64,000 bases of DNA from NCBI RefSeq assembly GCF_018325905.1, contig NZ_AP021901.1, forward strand, positions 5,704,001 to 5,768,000. The letters are read 5' to 3'. This stretch comes from Pseudomonas sp. St316 (GTDB taxonomy: Bacteria; Pseudomonadota; Gammaproteobacteria; Pseudomonadales; Pseudomonadaceae). Below, one piece after another: positions 8,605 through 17,309 of the stretch. How positions within the stretch are numbered: position 1 is the first letter of the stretch; every line of letters begins with the position of its first letter. The translations under genes were made by a program, and so were the position numbers. The notes below the pieces were generated by a model. The model was not told where the DNA came from and made no database searches. It saw only the letters and a list, made by a program, of their open reading frames with translations.

Positions 8605-10635
8605 TTACACCCGAAATGCATTGATCAGCTGCTTGAGTTGCACCACCTGGGCGGACAATTCGCGGCTGGCGCCTTCGGTCTGGTGGGCACCTTCGGCGGT
8701 GCGTTCGCCGGCGCGGTTGATCTCGACGATGTTCTGGTCGATGTCATGGGCCACCGCCGTCTGCTGCTCTACAGCGGCGGCGATCTGTTGGTTCTGGTCG
8801 ACGATCATGCCGACGGCGCCGAGGATATTCTCCAGGGCCTGCTGGACCTTTTCCGATTGGCTGACCGTGCCGCTGGCCATCTCATGGCTAGTACCCATCG
8901 CCTTGACCGCCGCGCCGACACCACCGTGCAGACGGGCGATCATCGCTTCGATTTCTTCGGTCGATTGCTGGGTTCGCTTGGCCAGGGTCCGGACCTCATC
9001 GGCGACCACCGCAAAGCCGCGCCCCTGTTCACCGGCCCGGGCCGCTTCGATGGCGGCATTGAGGGCCAGCAGGTTGGTCTGCTCGGCGATGCTCTTGATC
9101 ACATCCAGCACGCGACTGATGGCCTGGCTGTCGGTCGCCAGTTGATTGATCACCTGCACCGACTGATCGATCTCACTGGCCAAGCGGGCGATGCTGCCCT
9201 GCTGGGATTCCACCAGAACGCGCCCGCTGAGGGTCTCGTCGTTCACGCTGTGGGCACTGCTCACCGCAGCAGCGGCACTGCGGGCCACTTCCTGGGCCGT
9301 GGCCGACATCTGGTTCATCGCCGTGGCCACCTGTTCGATCTGGCTGCGTTGGCCGGCGACGGCCTGGTTGCTCTGGGCCGATACCGTTTCCACCTGCCCG
9401 GCCTGGCGTTCGACTTGCGTAACGGTGCGGCCGACCTGTTCGATCAGGTCATGGATCTTCGCCACCGTACCGTTGAACACTTCACCCAATTCGCCCAGCT
9501 CATCCTTGCTGCGGGCGACAAAATTGACCGTCATGTCCCCCGCCGCCACCTTGTCCATCATCTGGCCCAGGTGCTGGAGCGTGGTACGTGTCGAGGCGTA
9601 GAAACCGGCGTACAGGTAAAAAATCAACAGGAACACCAGCACCAGCGCCACGGCTTGCAGCACCATGTGGCTGCGGTTCTGCTCCAGACGCTGCTGCAAC
9701 TGCACACCCAGGAAGCCCTGGGTCCCTTCGTTGAGCCGATAGGTCTGCTCCATCAGGCCACTGACTTGCTCATAAAATGCCGGCCATGGCGCATCGAGCG
9801 TGTCGGCCATCACCACCTGCTCTTCAATCAGTTCACTGGCCTTCTTGAGGGTGCCCTTGCTGCCATTGGCCTGATCGGCAAGGGCCTGCCCGGCGGCCTT
9901 GCTGGAACCCAAGGCATCCTGCAGTTTCACGTCATATTCACCCTGGAGCTTTTCGATCTGCACCAGCAACTCGTCAAAGCGGGTGCTCGACGCCGAATTG
10001 AGAAACCCCAGCCCCAACGAGGATGCGCCCAGCGCCCGGCCTTCGCCGAGGATCTGGGTGACCTTGGGGGTCGTGCCGACAATCAACTCGCTGAGCTGAC
10101 GGATATCACCCTGGTTGTCGCGGCTCAGCCCCGCCTGGCTGGCGATGATCTGGCTGAACATCTGGGCGCTGTTGAGCAACTTGCCGATCAGCGCACTTTT
10201 GCTCTGCAGGGAGCTTTCCGCCTGCTGGGTCTTGAAAGCACCGATCATCTCGTCGCGCTTGGCCTCGAAGGCACTGACCTGCTCAGCCTCGATGGCCACG
10301 GGGGTCATGCCTTGCAGCCGCGCGAGGACCTGTTGTTCCAGGCTGCCGATCTTCGCTTCCACATCACCGGCCTTGCCGGATTGGCCCAGGCTGGCGTTGA
10401 TCTGCACCAGGTTATTGAGGGTTTCCAGGTCTCGGCGCAGGACCAGGCTGCTGCCCAGCAGGTCGAGACTTTGCAGCTCCACTTGCGTGCCCTGGAATTC
10501 CCGATAGGAATCGCGCACCAGAAAGAAGTTGGTCACCAGCATGGGCAGCAGGAACAGCACGCTGATCAGGCTGAACTTCATGCCGAAGCTCAGGCGGTTC
10601 ATCAACGCGACGGCGGGCCAGAGCAAACTCTTCAC
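8605..10635 (-). CDS. Methyl-accepting chemotaxis protein
   Basis: A 676-residue transmembrane chemoreceptor. One membrane segment lies near residues 18-38 ([17 protein letters not shown]), a large helical periplasmic sensor follows to about 320, then a second membrane segment ([16 protein letters not shown]), a HAMP linker, and the methyl-accepting signalling hairpin with the conserved tip [20 protein letters not shown]. It would signal to CheA/CheW; its ligand cannot be named. I chose GTG at 10635 ([15 protein letters not shown]) because GGGAGA lies seven bases upstream; an upstream in-frame start 15 codons earlier lacks a good ribosome site. A flagellar sigma-28-like promoter is listed separately. 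No C-terminal CheR-docking pentapeptide is visible. Confidence 0.93.
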   Translation of the reverse strand: MKSLLWPAVALMNRLSFGMKFSLISVLFLLPMLVTNFFLVRDSYREFQGTQVELQSLDLLGSSLVLRRDLETLNNLVQINASLGQSGKAGDVEAKIGSLEQQVLARLQGMTPVAIEAEQVSAFEAKRDEMIGAFKTQQAESSLQSKSALIGKLLNSAQMFSQIIASQAGLSRDNQGDIRQLSELIVGTTPKVTQILGEGRALGASSLGLGFLNSASSTRFDELLVQIEKLQGEYDVKLQDALGSSKAAGQALADQANGSKGTLKKASELIEEQVVMADTLDAPWPAFYEQVSGLMEQTYRLNEGTQGFLGVQLQQRLEQNRSHMVLQAVALVLVFLLIFYLYAGFYASTRTTLQHLGQMMDKVAAGDMTVNFVARSKDELGELGEVFNGTVAKIHDLIEQVGRTVTQVERQAGQVETVSAQSNQAVAGQRSQIEQVATAMNQMSATAQEVARSAAAAVSSAHSVNDETLSGRVLVESQQGSIARLASEIDQSVQVINQLATDSQAISRVLDVIKSIAEQTNLLALNAAIEAARAGEQGRGFAVVADEVRTLAKRTQQSTEEIEAMIARLHGGVGAAVKAMGTSHEMASGTVSQSEKVQQALENILGAVGMIVDQNQQIAAAVEQQTAVAHDIDQNIVEINRAGERTAEGAHQTEGASRELSAQVVQLKQLINAFRV

Positions 10636-10726
10636 AAGGAAGTCTCCCGGTAGTGTTCTTATTGTTATGAGTTCGCGCACGGAGACAGCAGAAAGCCACT
10701 ATTCGGGCGCTGCCTCTGTATAGCCT

Positions 10727-10753
10727 AAATCGTCGGGGAGATTTGTAACTTAA
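10727..10753 (-). promoter_or_regulatory. Possible FliA (sigma-28) promoter of the chemoreceptor gene
   Basis: On the minus strand TTAAGTTA is followed after 11 bases by GACGATTT, resembling the flagellar/chemotaxis consensus TAAAGTTT-N11-GCCGATAA (six and five of eight positions). It is about 90 bases upstream of the GTG start. Position and gene class support it; the match is imperfect. Confidence 0.45.
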
Positions 10754-10829
10754 GGTTAACGAGAAGGACTGACACGGTTCAGCTATGCAAGGGATTTATC
10801 TGTGTAGCAAGCCTGTTGGAACAAGGCTT

Positions 10830-10916
10830 TGTGGGAGCAAGGCTTGCCCGCGATGCAGGCGCCTCGGTTTACGAGAGACCGCATCGCTTGTATCGCGGGC
10901 AAGCCTTGCTCCCACA
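10830..10916. repeat. REP pair of a second subtype (GTGGGAGCAAGGCTTGCCCGC)
   Basis: Inverted copies of a REP sequence distinct from the GTGGGAGCGAGCTTGCTCGC type found elsewhere in this window lie between the chemoreceptor promoter region and the ampE stop. The spacer differs as well. The rest of the 315-base gap 10636-10951 holds the chemoreceptor promoter region and nothing else I can identify. Confidence 0.88.
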
Positions 10917-10951
10917 GAATCCCCTCACCACAAGGAATGCGGTTGCCGCTC

Positions 10952-11788
10952 TTAGGCCAACACCGTCCACAATGCAAACCCGGCATACCAGAGCACCGCC
11001 GCACGCAGCAGCAATTCCCAGAGACGGTCCAGGCTGTTGATGCCGTCCGGCCCGGCGACAGGCCGGGGGATCTCGCCCGCCACCAGGCCGACCTTGTCGA
11101 TAAGGTCGGCGGCACTGATGTTCCAGTTCAACAGCTCATGCAGCATGACCCGGCTGACCGCGACAAAATTGCCCACCAGGGCGAAGCTCGCCGCCAGCAA
11201 CCGCACCGGCACCCAATCGAAGGCATGGCGCATTTGCGCGGCCCGCTCGGCCACGCCGGGGTTCTGGCTGTGCTCGGCAGCCAACGCGAGCAGTCGATAA
11301 CTCAGGGCTGCGACCGGACCCAACACGAAATACCAGAAAATCACCGCGAAAAAGCTCTGGTAGGCCTGCCATAGCAAATGCCTCTGGACCCGCTCCAGCA
11401 ACTGCTCACCGTCATTGGCTTCAATGTCCAGGTCGCGCTTGGCCACATGGGCCGCCGCTTGCAGGTCTTCCCGACGCCACGCGTCGCGAAATGGCCCCAA
11501 GTCCGCCAGCAGATCACCGCGCCCCAGGCTGTAAATGACCACCAGCAAATGCACCGGCAATGCCAGCAGACCATAGGCCACTGGCTCCAACACCCACAGC
11601 AGCAACGCCAGCAGGGCCACCGGCAACAGGACCATCACCGTCAGCACCAGCCAGGGTCGGTTGACCCAACGTGGGCTCGCCTCGAGCTTGTTCAGTTCGT
11701 GCAGCCAACCGCCGTCGCGCTGGACCCGCTGGCGCAAGGCCGAGAACTTCTCGATCCAGACGGCCAGCAGCAACACCAGAAAACTCAT
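10952..11788 (-). CDS. ampE: Inner-membrane protein AmpE
   Basis: A 278-residue polytopic membrane protein of the AmpE/CobD-related family, associated with beta-lactamase regulation together with AmpD; its molecular role is still uncertain. The start MSFLVLLLAVWIEKFSAL, a second hydrophobic pair around residues 45-85, and the charged loop YSLGRGDLLADLGPFRDAW are characteristic; more membrane segments follow (FFAVIFWYFVLGPVAALSY). Its ATG overlaps the ampD stop by four bases (ATGA), so ampD-ampE are translationally coupled. Confidence 0.9.
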   Translation of the reverse strand: MSFLVLLLAVWIEKFSALRQRVQRDGGWLHELNKLEASPRWVNRPWLVLTVMVLLPVALLALLLWVLEPVAYGLLALPVHLLVVIYSLGRGDLLADLGPFRDAWRREDLQAAAHVAKRDLDIEANDGEQLLERVQRHLLWQAYQSFFAVIFWYFVLGPVAALSYRLLALAAEHSQNPGVAERAAQMRHAFDWVPVRLLAASFALVGNFVAVSRVMLHELLNWNISAADLIDKVGLVAGEIPRPVAGPDGINSLDRLWELLLRAAVLWYAGFALWTVLA

Positions 11789-12345
11789 TGTCCTTCCCCT
11801 TCTGTCAGGGCCGCGCGATAGCGCACCCAGTCAAATGCCGGCCCCGGATCGGTCTTGCGCCCCGGCGCGATATCGCTGTGCCCGCAGATACGCTGCACAG
11901 TGATCGCCCTGAACGCCGCTTGCAACTGCCGGGTCAGGTCCACCAATGCGACATACTGCGCGTCAGTGAACGGCAGATCATCCGTACCCTCCAGCTCGAT
12001 GCCCAGGGAAAAATCGTTACAGGTCTCGCGCCCCTCGAAGCACGAGATGCCCGCATGCCACGCACGATCCAGACAAGAGACAAACTGGGTCACGGCGCCG
12101 TCACGCTCGATCAGAAAGTGCGCAGAGACCCGCAGGTCGGCAATACCGACAAAGTAGGGATGTTCCGTGACATCCAGACGATTCTGGAAGAATTCCTGCA
12201 CCTTGCCGGTGGCGAATTGTGCCGGGGGAAGGCTGATGTTGTGGATCACCAGCAGGGAGATTTCGCCTTCGGGGCGCGCATTGAAGTTGGGCGATGGGCA
12301 ATGACGCACCCCCTCGCACCAACCGCTCGCGGAGTCCAACTGCAT
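11785..12345 (-). CDS. ampD: 1,6-anhydro-N-acetylmuramyl-L-alanine amidase
   Basis: A 186-residue cytosolic zinc amidase that cleaves the peptide from anhydro-muropeptides in cell-wall recycling; its loss derepresses AmpC beta-lactamase via AmpR. Zinc ligands and catalytic residues line up: H35 in LLVIHNISLPP, E117 in SLGIELEGTD, H156 in ICGHSDIAPGRKTDPG, with K164 and D166. The start at 12345 follows AAGGAA six bases upstream; longer frames extending to 12630 have no homology or ribosome site. No signal peptide, so it is the cytosolic AmpD rather than a periplasmic paralogue. Confidence 0.95.
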   Translation of the reverse strand: MQLDSASGWCEGVRHCPSPNFNARPEGEISLLVIHNISLPPAQFATGKVQEFFQNRLDVTEHPYFVGIADLRVSAHFLIERDGAVTQFVSCLDRAWHAGISCFEGRETCNDFSLGIELEGTDDLPFTDAQYVALVDLTRQLQAAFRAITVQRICGHSDIAPGRKTDPGPAFDWVRYRAALTEGEGQ

Positions 12346-12409
12346 ACAGGTTCCTTCGATGACGACGGTGAATGCCGCCAGTATGCCGTGATCGGACCGG
12401 GCTGCGCGA

Positions 12410-14623
12410 TCACTTGCCGCGATTGAGTTGGCGCAGGTTGCCCAGTACCGACTCCAGCGCCCGGTCGAACAACAGGGTGTCGTCCAACAACCGTGCCGCG
12501 CCCCGGCGAAACTCCAGGGCCAGGCTGGTGCGGCTGTGCTCCAGCACCTTGAGGCCGGTGCGATTGACGAAGACGTATTTGCCGGTGGCCTCGATGATCG
12601 CCGCCAGCTTGCAACGCAGGGTGTTGTCATCGTCCTCCTGGAACTCGACCCAGCTTCCCAGGCGCAACTGGTCGACCTGCATCAAGCCGACATCATCCGC
12701 CGGCAAATGCACCGCCACGTTCTCCCCCGCCGTTTTTTGCGCAGGGCGCAGGACGATTCTTTCCAGCACCTCGACCATGGCCGGCGAATCGAACGACTGG
12801 GCCTGTTCCGTTGCCTGGCCCGTGCGTTCCAGCGCCTGCACATGCAGGGCTTCCAGCTCACTGAAAAACTCGCTGGTGGCGAACGGGTCGAACGCCGAAC
12901 GGCTCAGGCCTTCACGCAGGGACTTGAGCAGCTCCGGCACCATCGCCAGCAAACGCAGGCCGGCGTCGGGTTCTTCGTGAGGCTGGACGCTCCAGATCAA
13001 TTGCTCCAGGGTCAGGACGTCGGCCTGCCACTCGGCGGAGTACTTGCCGTGCTTGAAACAGGTCAGCAACAACACCTGGCTCCAGGCGTGTTGCACGAAC
13101 TCCACCACCGCTTGCGGCAAGACCTTGCCCAGCATCACCTGGTTCAGCGCCCCTTCGACGCGCTGGCGCGCCAGTTCGGCCTTGGCCCGGCCCTCTTCGG
13201 CGTCGCGGATACGCTGTTCAAGCAACTCGCTGCGGCGTCGCTCGTCACTGGTGAAAGCCAGGAAATCGGCCAGCAGTTCGGAGAAGATGGCCGGGTCATC
13301 GACGAAATCATTCAATAAGCGTTGCACCACCTGCTCGATGCGCAGGTACAGGCTGTCGCGCTGATGATCGTCGCAATCGCCCCAGCCCATGGCCGCGGCC
13401 GCGATTTCGTTAAGCAGCCGCCGGGCCGGATGATTGCCGCGGCTGAAGAAACTCTTGTCCTGCACCGCGACCTTGAGCATCGGGATCTGCAGGCGGCCGA
13501 TCAGGGCCTTGAAGGAGTCTGGCAGGTTATGGTCGTCGAGGATGAATTCGAACATCATCGAGATCAGGTTGATCACGTCTTCATCGGTGCCTTCAACCAC
13601 GCGGGACTTGCCACTCCTGACGCTGACCCGGGTCAACAGTTGTTCGAGCTGACTACGCAAATCGAATTCGTCGTGAACGGTAGGCGCCGGCACGTATTGC
13701 TGCAAATGAGAGAGCAGCCGCAGCAGGTCACGGGTAGAGATCGGCTGGGGTGGCACGCTGGGCTCCAGGGTCGGCGCGACAGTACCACGCACCTGCATCA
13801 ACAGCTTCTGCAAGGCGGCGAACACTTCCTGCACGCTGTCATCCACCTCGGCATCGCTGGGCTTGGCAGCCATCTCGGCGTTGGGCCTGGGGTTATCCTC
13901 GGTGCGATCCGACGCCCGGCGCGCCAGCGTAACCTTGAGCTCTGGCAGGATGCCTGTGGCGGCCAACAACTGGTTGGCCTCGGTATAGATTTGGTCGCAA
14001 TCGCTGAGCACATAACGCTCGAACAGCTTGAGCAGGATCAGCTTGACCTTGATTCCCACGCCCAGGTTGCGCCCGGCCTGCAGGAATTTCTCGCACAGCA
14101 ATGCCGGGCTCAGGGGGTTGTGCTGAATGGCCAGCGGTCGGGCCAGCAGCACACCGAGCCGGGCCGTCAGTTGCTCCAGCGACGCGCCATCGCGCCTGAG
14201 CACCCGAGTGACCATCGCCTCGACCGCCAGATGCCGCTCCAGTTCGTCCTGGGAACGCTGGGCTTGGCTGTCTGGCGCCAGGTTCGGCGCCAAGGTGGCG
14301 CGGGTCAGGTCGTATTGGGCGAGACTGACGAAGGTCTCGAAAAACTGCTCGATAAATTCACGTTCGATGCTTTTACGCTTCAGGCGCAGGTCCCGCATGG
14401 CCTCGAAGTACAGGTTCTGCTCGACGTCGTCGCGTGCCCGGTCGGCCATTTCAAACAAGGTGTCGTCGGCGTTATCGAACAACCCTTGCAAACCCAGGCG
14501 CAACTGTTGGGCGGCTTTATCACGAACCTGAAGCAGAATCACAGGCAGGCGGGCGAGCGGCGAGGAATTCGCCTGATCGGTAGCGACTTTGTGCAAAGGC
14601 ACCACATTCCCGTCGTTGTGCAT
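12410..14623 (-). CDS. DUF1631 family protein
   Basis: A 737-residue, soluble, mostly helical protein conserved beside ampD and nadC in pseudomonads (PA4523 in PAO1 by position). The N-terminal 250 residues are rich in charged helices (LARLPVILLQVRDKAAQQLR), the centre has ERYVLSDCDQIY and long Gln/Arg-rich helices, and the C-terminal ~100 residues look beta-rich (LRLGSWVEFQEDDDNTLRC, KYVFVNRTGLKVLEHS), reminiscent of a PilZ-like barrel, although I see no certain RxxxR-DxSxxG motif. Start supported by AGGAGG seven bases upstream. The function is unknown; a regulatory role in cyclic-di-GMP or surface behaviour would be inference only. Confidence 0.8.
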   Translation of the reverse strand: MHNDGNVVPLHKVATDQANSSPLARLPVILLQVRDKAAQQLRLGLQGLFDNADDTLFEMADRARDDVEQNLYFEAMRDLRLKRKSIEREFIEQFFETFVSLAQYDLTRATLAPNLAPDSQAQRSQDELERHLAVEAMVTRVLRRDGASLEQLTARLGVLLARPLAIQHNPLSPALLCEKFLQAGRNLGVGIKVKLILLKLFERYVLSDCDQIYTEANQLLAATGILPELKVTLARRASDRTEDNPRPNAEMAAKPSDAEVDDSVQEVFAALQKLLMQVRGTVAPTLEPSVPPQPISTRDLLRLLSHLQQYVPAPTVHDEFDLRSQLEQLLTRVSVRSGKSRVVEGTDEDVINLISMMFEFILDDHNLPDSFKALIGRLQIPMLKVAVQDKSFFSRGNHPARRLLNEIAAAAMGWGDCDDHQRDSLYLRIEQVVQRLLNDFVDDPAIFSELLADFLAFTSDERRRSELLEQRIRDAEEGRAKAELARQRVEGALNQVMLGKVLPQAVVEFVQHAWSQVLLLTCFKHGKYSAEWQADVLTLEQLIWSVQPHEEPDAGLRLLAMVPELLKSLREGLSRSAFDPFATSEFFSELEALHVQALERTGQATEQAQSFDSPAMVEVLERIVLRPAQKTAGENVAVHLPADDVGLMQVDQLRLGSWVEFQEDDDNTLRCKLAAIIEATGKYVFVNRTGLKVLEHSRTSLALEFRRGAARLLDDTLLFDRALESVLGNLRQLNRGK

Positions 14624-14849
14624 CCTGGCCTCCTGAAACGGCTTTGTGCGGCTCGTAACGTCAAAGCTATGACGTCAATCGAAAGGCGGATTATCGGGTA
14701 AAACAACCCTGTCGTACCAGCACACTCTGTGATCCATCTCGAAAGACGGCGCAATAAGTGACCTGGGAAATGAGGAAATGTTGCGAGGACACGACCAAAT
14801 GCAGGTTTCGACACCCTATAATCAGGCCACTTTGTTTGTGGAGCCCGTT

Positions 14850-15698
14850 ATGCCGAATCTACGTCTCGCCGATCTGACCGCCGAAATCGAAGCCAACGTG
14901 CGCCGTGCGCTGCTTGAAGACATCGGCAGCGGCGACATCACCGCGCAACTGATCCCCGCCGAACGCCTGGCCAAGGCCACCATCATTACCCGCGACGCGG
15001 CGATCATCAGTGGCACGGCCTGGGTCGATGCCGTGTTCCGGCAACTGGACCCGCGTGTCGCGGTGCATTGGCAAGTGCGCGACGGCGACCGGGTCAACCC
15101 CAATCAAGCGCTGTTCCATTTGGAAGGCCCGGCACGCTCGCTGCTGACCGGTGAACGCAGCGCGCTGAACTTCCTGCAAATGCTTTCCGGCGTTGCCACG
15201 CGGGCCCGTTACCTGGCCGACTTTGTCGCCGGCACCCAGGTCAAGCTGCTGGACACTCGCAAGACACTGCCCGGGTTGCGCCTGGCCCAGAAGTACGCGG
15301 TCACCTGCGGTGGCTGCCACAACCACCGCATCGGCCTGTACGATGCCTTCCTGATCAAGGAAAACCACATTGCCGCCTGCGGCGGAATCGCCCAGGCCAT
15401 CGCTGCCGCCCACAAGATTGCCCCGGGCAAACCGGTGGAAGTCGAAGTGGAAAGCCTGGGGGAATTGAAAGAAGCGCTGGCGGCCGACGCCGACATCATC
15501 ATGCTCGACGAACTGAGCCTGGACGACATGCGTGAAGCCGTGCGCCTCAATGGCGGCAAGGCTAAGCTGGAAGCCAGCGGCGGGATCAACGAAAGTACGT
15601 TGCGCCCGATTGCCGAGACCGGGGTGGACTACATCTCGATCGGCGCGATGACCAAGGATGTGAAGGCAGTGGACCTGTCGATGCGCTTGAGCCTCTGA
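14850..15698 (+). CDS. nadC: Quinolinate phosphoribosyltransferase (carboxylating)
   Basis: A 282-residue enzyme that makes nicotinate mononucleotide from quinolinate and PRPP, the third step of de novo NAD synthesis. Diagnostic stretches are [18 protein letters not shown], the PRPP-site [39 protein letters not shown] and the C-terminal [19 protein letters not shown]. The start MPNLRLADL at 14850 gives the usual length; the upstream in-frame ATG at 14778 adds an unconserved tail. A TATAAT at 14817-14822 is a plausible -10 element. In P. aeruginosa pilA lies next to nadC; here no pilin gene follows. Confidence 0.95.
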   Translation: MPNLRLADLTAEIEANVRRALLEDIGSGDITAQLIPAERLAKATIITRDAAIISGTAWVDAVFRQLDPRVAVHWQVRDGDRVNPNQALFHLEGPARSLLTGERSALNFLQMLSGVATRARYLADFVAGTQVKLLDTRKTLPGLRLAQKYAVTCGGCHNHRIGLYDAFLIKENHIAACGGIAQAIAAAHKIAPGKPVEVEVESLGELKEALAADADIIMLDELSLDDMREAVRLNGGKAKLEASGGINESTLRPIAETGVDYISIGAMTKDVKAVDLSMRLSL

Positions 15699-15702
15699 CA
15701 AC

Positions 15703-15737
15703 AAAAAACGCCAGCCTCGAAAGGCTGGCGTTTTTTT
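15703..15737. terminator. Bidirectional intrinsic terminator between nadC and a convergent small gene
   Basis: An 11-bp perfect stem (AACGCCAGCCT with its complement) around a CGAA loop is flanked by an A-run on the left and seven Ts on the right, ending where the convergent gene's stop begins. Confidence 0.9.
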
Positions 15738-16042
15738 CAGACCACCAGATTGTTCATCTCGCAGTACTCATCCCATTCCACGCCCAGCACCTCGGCCGCT
15801 TCCTTGTGCAGCGCAAGGCGCTGCACCTCGAACTCTTCAGGTGTGCTGGTGTACTTGAGCGTCAACTCCCAAGGCTGCAGGCCCTGGGCCTCGGCCTCGT
15901 CCTCGAACGCCCATTGGATCTGGTCTTTTTGATCATCGGCAGACAAGTCCTTGATCTCTTCCAGCAATTGGGGCGCATCCAACACGTACTTCTTCAGCGC
16001 TTCTTCGTGCCTGGCTTCCTGGGTCAATGCTTTAACAGTCAT
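15737..16042 (-). CDS. Small acidic DUF6388-like protein
   Basis: A 101-residue, acidic, cytosolic protein (MTVKALTQEARHEEALKKYV) with conserved-looking DAPQLLEEIKDLSADDQKDQ and C-terminal VEWDEYCEMNNL. It resembles a short family found across Pseudomonas that I associate with DUF6388; no function is known. It has no signal peptide or membrane segment. It converges on nadC, sharing the terminator. Coding is supported by GC-rich third positions and an in-frame ATG; the ribosome site is modest. Confidence 0.7.
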   Translation of the reverse strand: MTVKALTQEARHEEALKKYVLDAPQLLEEIKDLSADDQKDQIQWAFEDEAEAQGLQPWELTLKYTSTPEEFEVQRLALHKEAAEVLGVEWDEYCEMNNLVV

Positions 16043-16346
16043 GGCGTTCTCGTTGATCTGGGGAATGGAAGATGGATCTGGATCATCAAGGATCTCTCTG
16101 ACGCAAAAAACCGTTAAAAGCCCGGTTTATCTGGCCTTCAGAACCATTCGGGGATCATCTGAAAACTGCTGGGCGATGCACATGCAGGCAATGAATATAG
16201 GACGTTTTGTCGACGATTTACACGGTTCTTTACATCTATCCCACAAAAAACCATTCGCATCAGAAACCAGGGGAGCCTGGGAACATCTGTCAAAATAACC
16301 AGTCATAGCCATGTGCCATGCCGGCACTTCACAAGGAACCCCAGTG

Positions 16347-16892
16347 ATGCGCAGCTTTTCGAAACGTTCGTTGACCCGGCTTGCTACCGCGACCTTGCTG
16401 CTTGGCAGCCTGACCTTGGCCGGCGTTGCCCAAGCGGCTGTTGAAGTCTCCTCCGATGGGCCATCTTCCGACGACGCCATTGCTGCCCTTCATCATGTAG
16501 ATTTTGATAAGTACAAACTCCTCAAGACCAACGTCACCGCCAGCACCCTGGAAAACCTGCCAAAAGCCGTGAAGAACAACGCTGACGAACTGGAAAACCA
16601 GAAACGCACCCTCAGCGAACAGGCCCGCCAGATCGAAGAACTCAAGCGCAACGGTGGCTCCAGCACCAGTTCCAGCAAGGAGATCGAAGATCTCAAGCGC
16701 ACGGTCAAGGAACAGGAACGCGACCTGAACGACCTTGGCAAGCAAGTGGAAGAACTCAAGCGCAACAGCGGCTCCAGTTCGAGTTCGAGCAACAGCGAGA
16801 TGTCGTCCCTGAAACGGGAGCTCAGCGATCAGGATCGCGAGATGGATCAGCTCAAACGTACGGTCGAGGAGCTGAGCAGGAAAGTGAAATAA
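16347..16892 (+). CDS. Secreted coiled-coil repeat protein, unknown function
   Basis: A 181-residue protein with a signal peptide (basic RSFSKRSLTRLATA, hydrophobic core, cleavage after GVAQA). The mature part begins with ~45 residues containing ALHHVDFDKYKLLKTNV, then three heptad-rich stretches separated by low-complexity serine linkers: EELKRNGGSSTSSSKEIEDL and EELKRNSGSSSSSSNSEM are near copies, so the coiled coil was built by internal duplication of a ~40-residue unit. The C-terminus ends in a helix (MDQLKRTVEELSRKVK). It probably resides in the periplasm as an oligomeric rod. The start at 16347 follows AAGGAA; an earlier in-frame ATG would precede the signal peptide with unrelated residues. 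Function not recognised. Confidence 0.75.
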   Translation: MRSFSKRSLTRLATATLLLGSLTLAGVAQAAVEVSSDGPSSDDAIAALHHVDFDKYKLLKTNVTASTLENLPKAVKNNADELENQKRTLSEQARQIEELKRNGGSSTSSSKEIEDLKRTVKEQERDLNDLGKQVEELKRNSGSSSSSSNSEMSSLKRELSDQDREMDQLKRTVEELSRKVK

Positions 16893-16899
16893 CGAGGGA

Positions 16900-16916
16900 T
16901 GGTGCCCGGGACAGGA
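16900..16916 (+). repeat. Partial copy of tRNA-Thr 3' end (candidate attachment site)
   Basis: TGGTGCCCGGGACAGGA matches the 3' terminal 17 bases of the tRNA-Thr gene as read at 20540-20556 (TGGTGCCCGAGACAGGA) with one mismatch, in the same orientation. Direct repeats of a tRNA 3' end flank elements that integrated into that tRNA. It starts eight bases after the preceding stop codon and marks the left limit of A/T-richer sequence. Confidence 0.6.
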
Positions 16917-17309
16917 CCCTTACTCAGCGCACATGCCCAGCATTTACCGGGCATTACCGATGCTGTTCAGAAATGATGTGCTAGCTAATGTACTTTTTCA
17001 TTGGCCCTGGGCGACATCAGGGGTGATGATTTTGGAGTCTACCAGACCACCGCCCTGCTAACTGCATCCTTGGCAAATGCCTTGAGGACGAAATCTGGCG
17101 TATTGCTGACCGTTCAACCCATTGCATGCCTGACCCCATTCAAAGCAGGCACGTGATCCGGTATGATTCGCCGCCTGTTATTTCCTGAGGCGACCGCTAT
17201 GATGCGATCATTGCCGGCAATGGAATAGCTTGCAGATAGCGCCTGACAAATCAGGCTAATGTAGTCGACTGCCTGGTTTATGAAAGCTCAAAAAGGAGCG
17301 ATTTGGCTT
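16917..17309. other. Intergenic sequence without a recognisable gene
   Basis: About 390 bases between the att-like repeat and the Wzy-like gene. It has a weak hairpin near 16933-16953 (GCCCAGC to CCGGGC region) and no open frame with a ribosome site or familiar sequence. It must contain the promoter of the next gene but no confident -35/-10 pair was found. Confidence 0.5.

Noticed and set aside
12346..12630. N-terminal extension of AmpD
   Set aside because: Upstream residues have no family similarity, and AAGGAA marks the internal ATG at 12345.
16917..17309. Possible small gene or riboswitch before the Wzy-like gene
   Set aside because: No open frame with a ribosome site and no recognised aptamer pattern.
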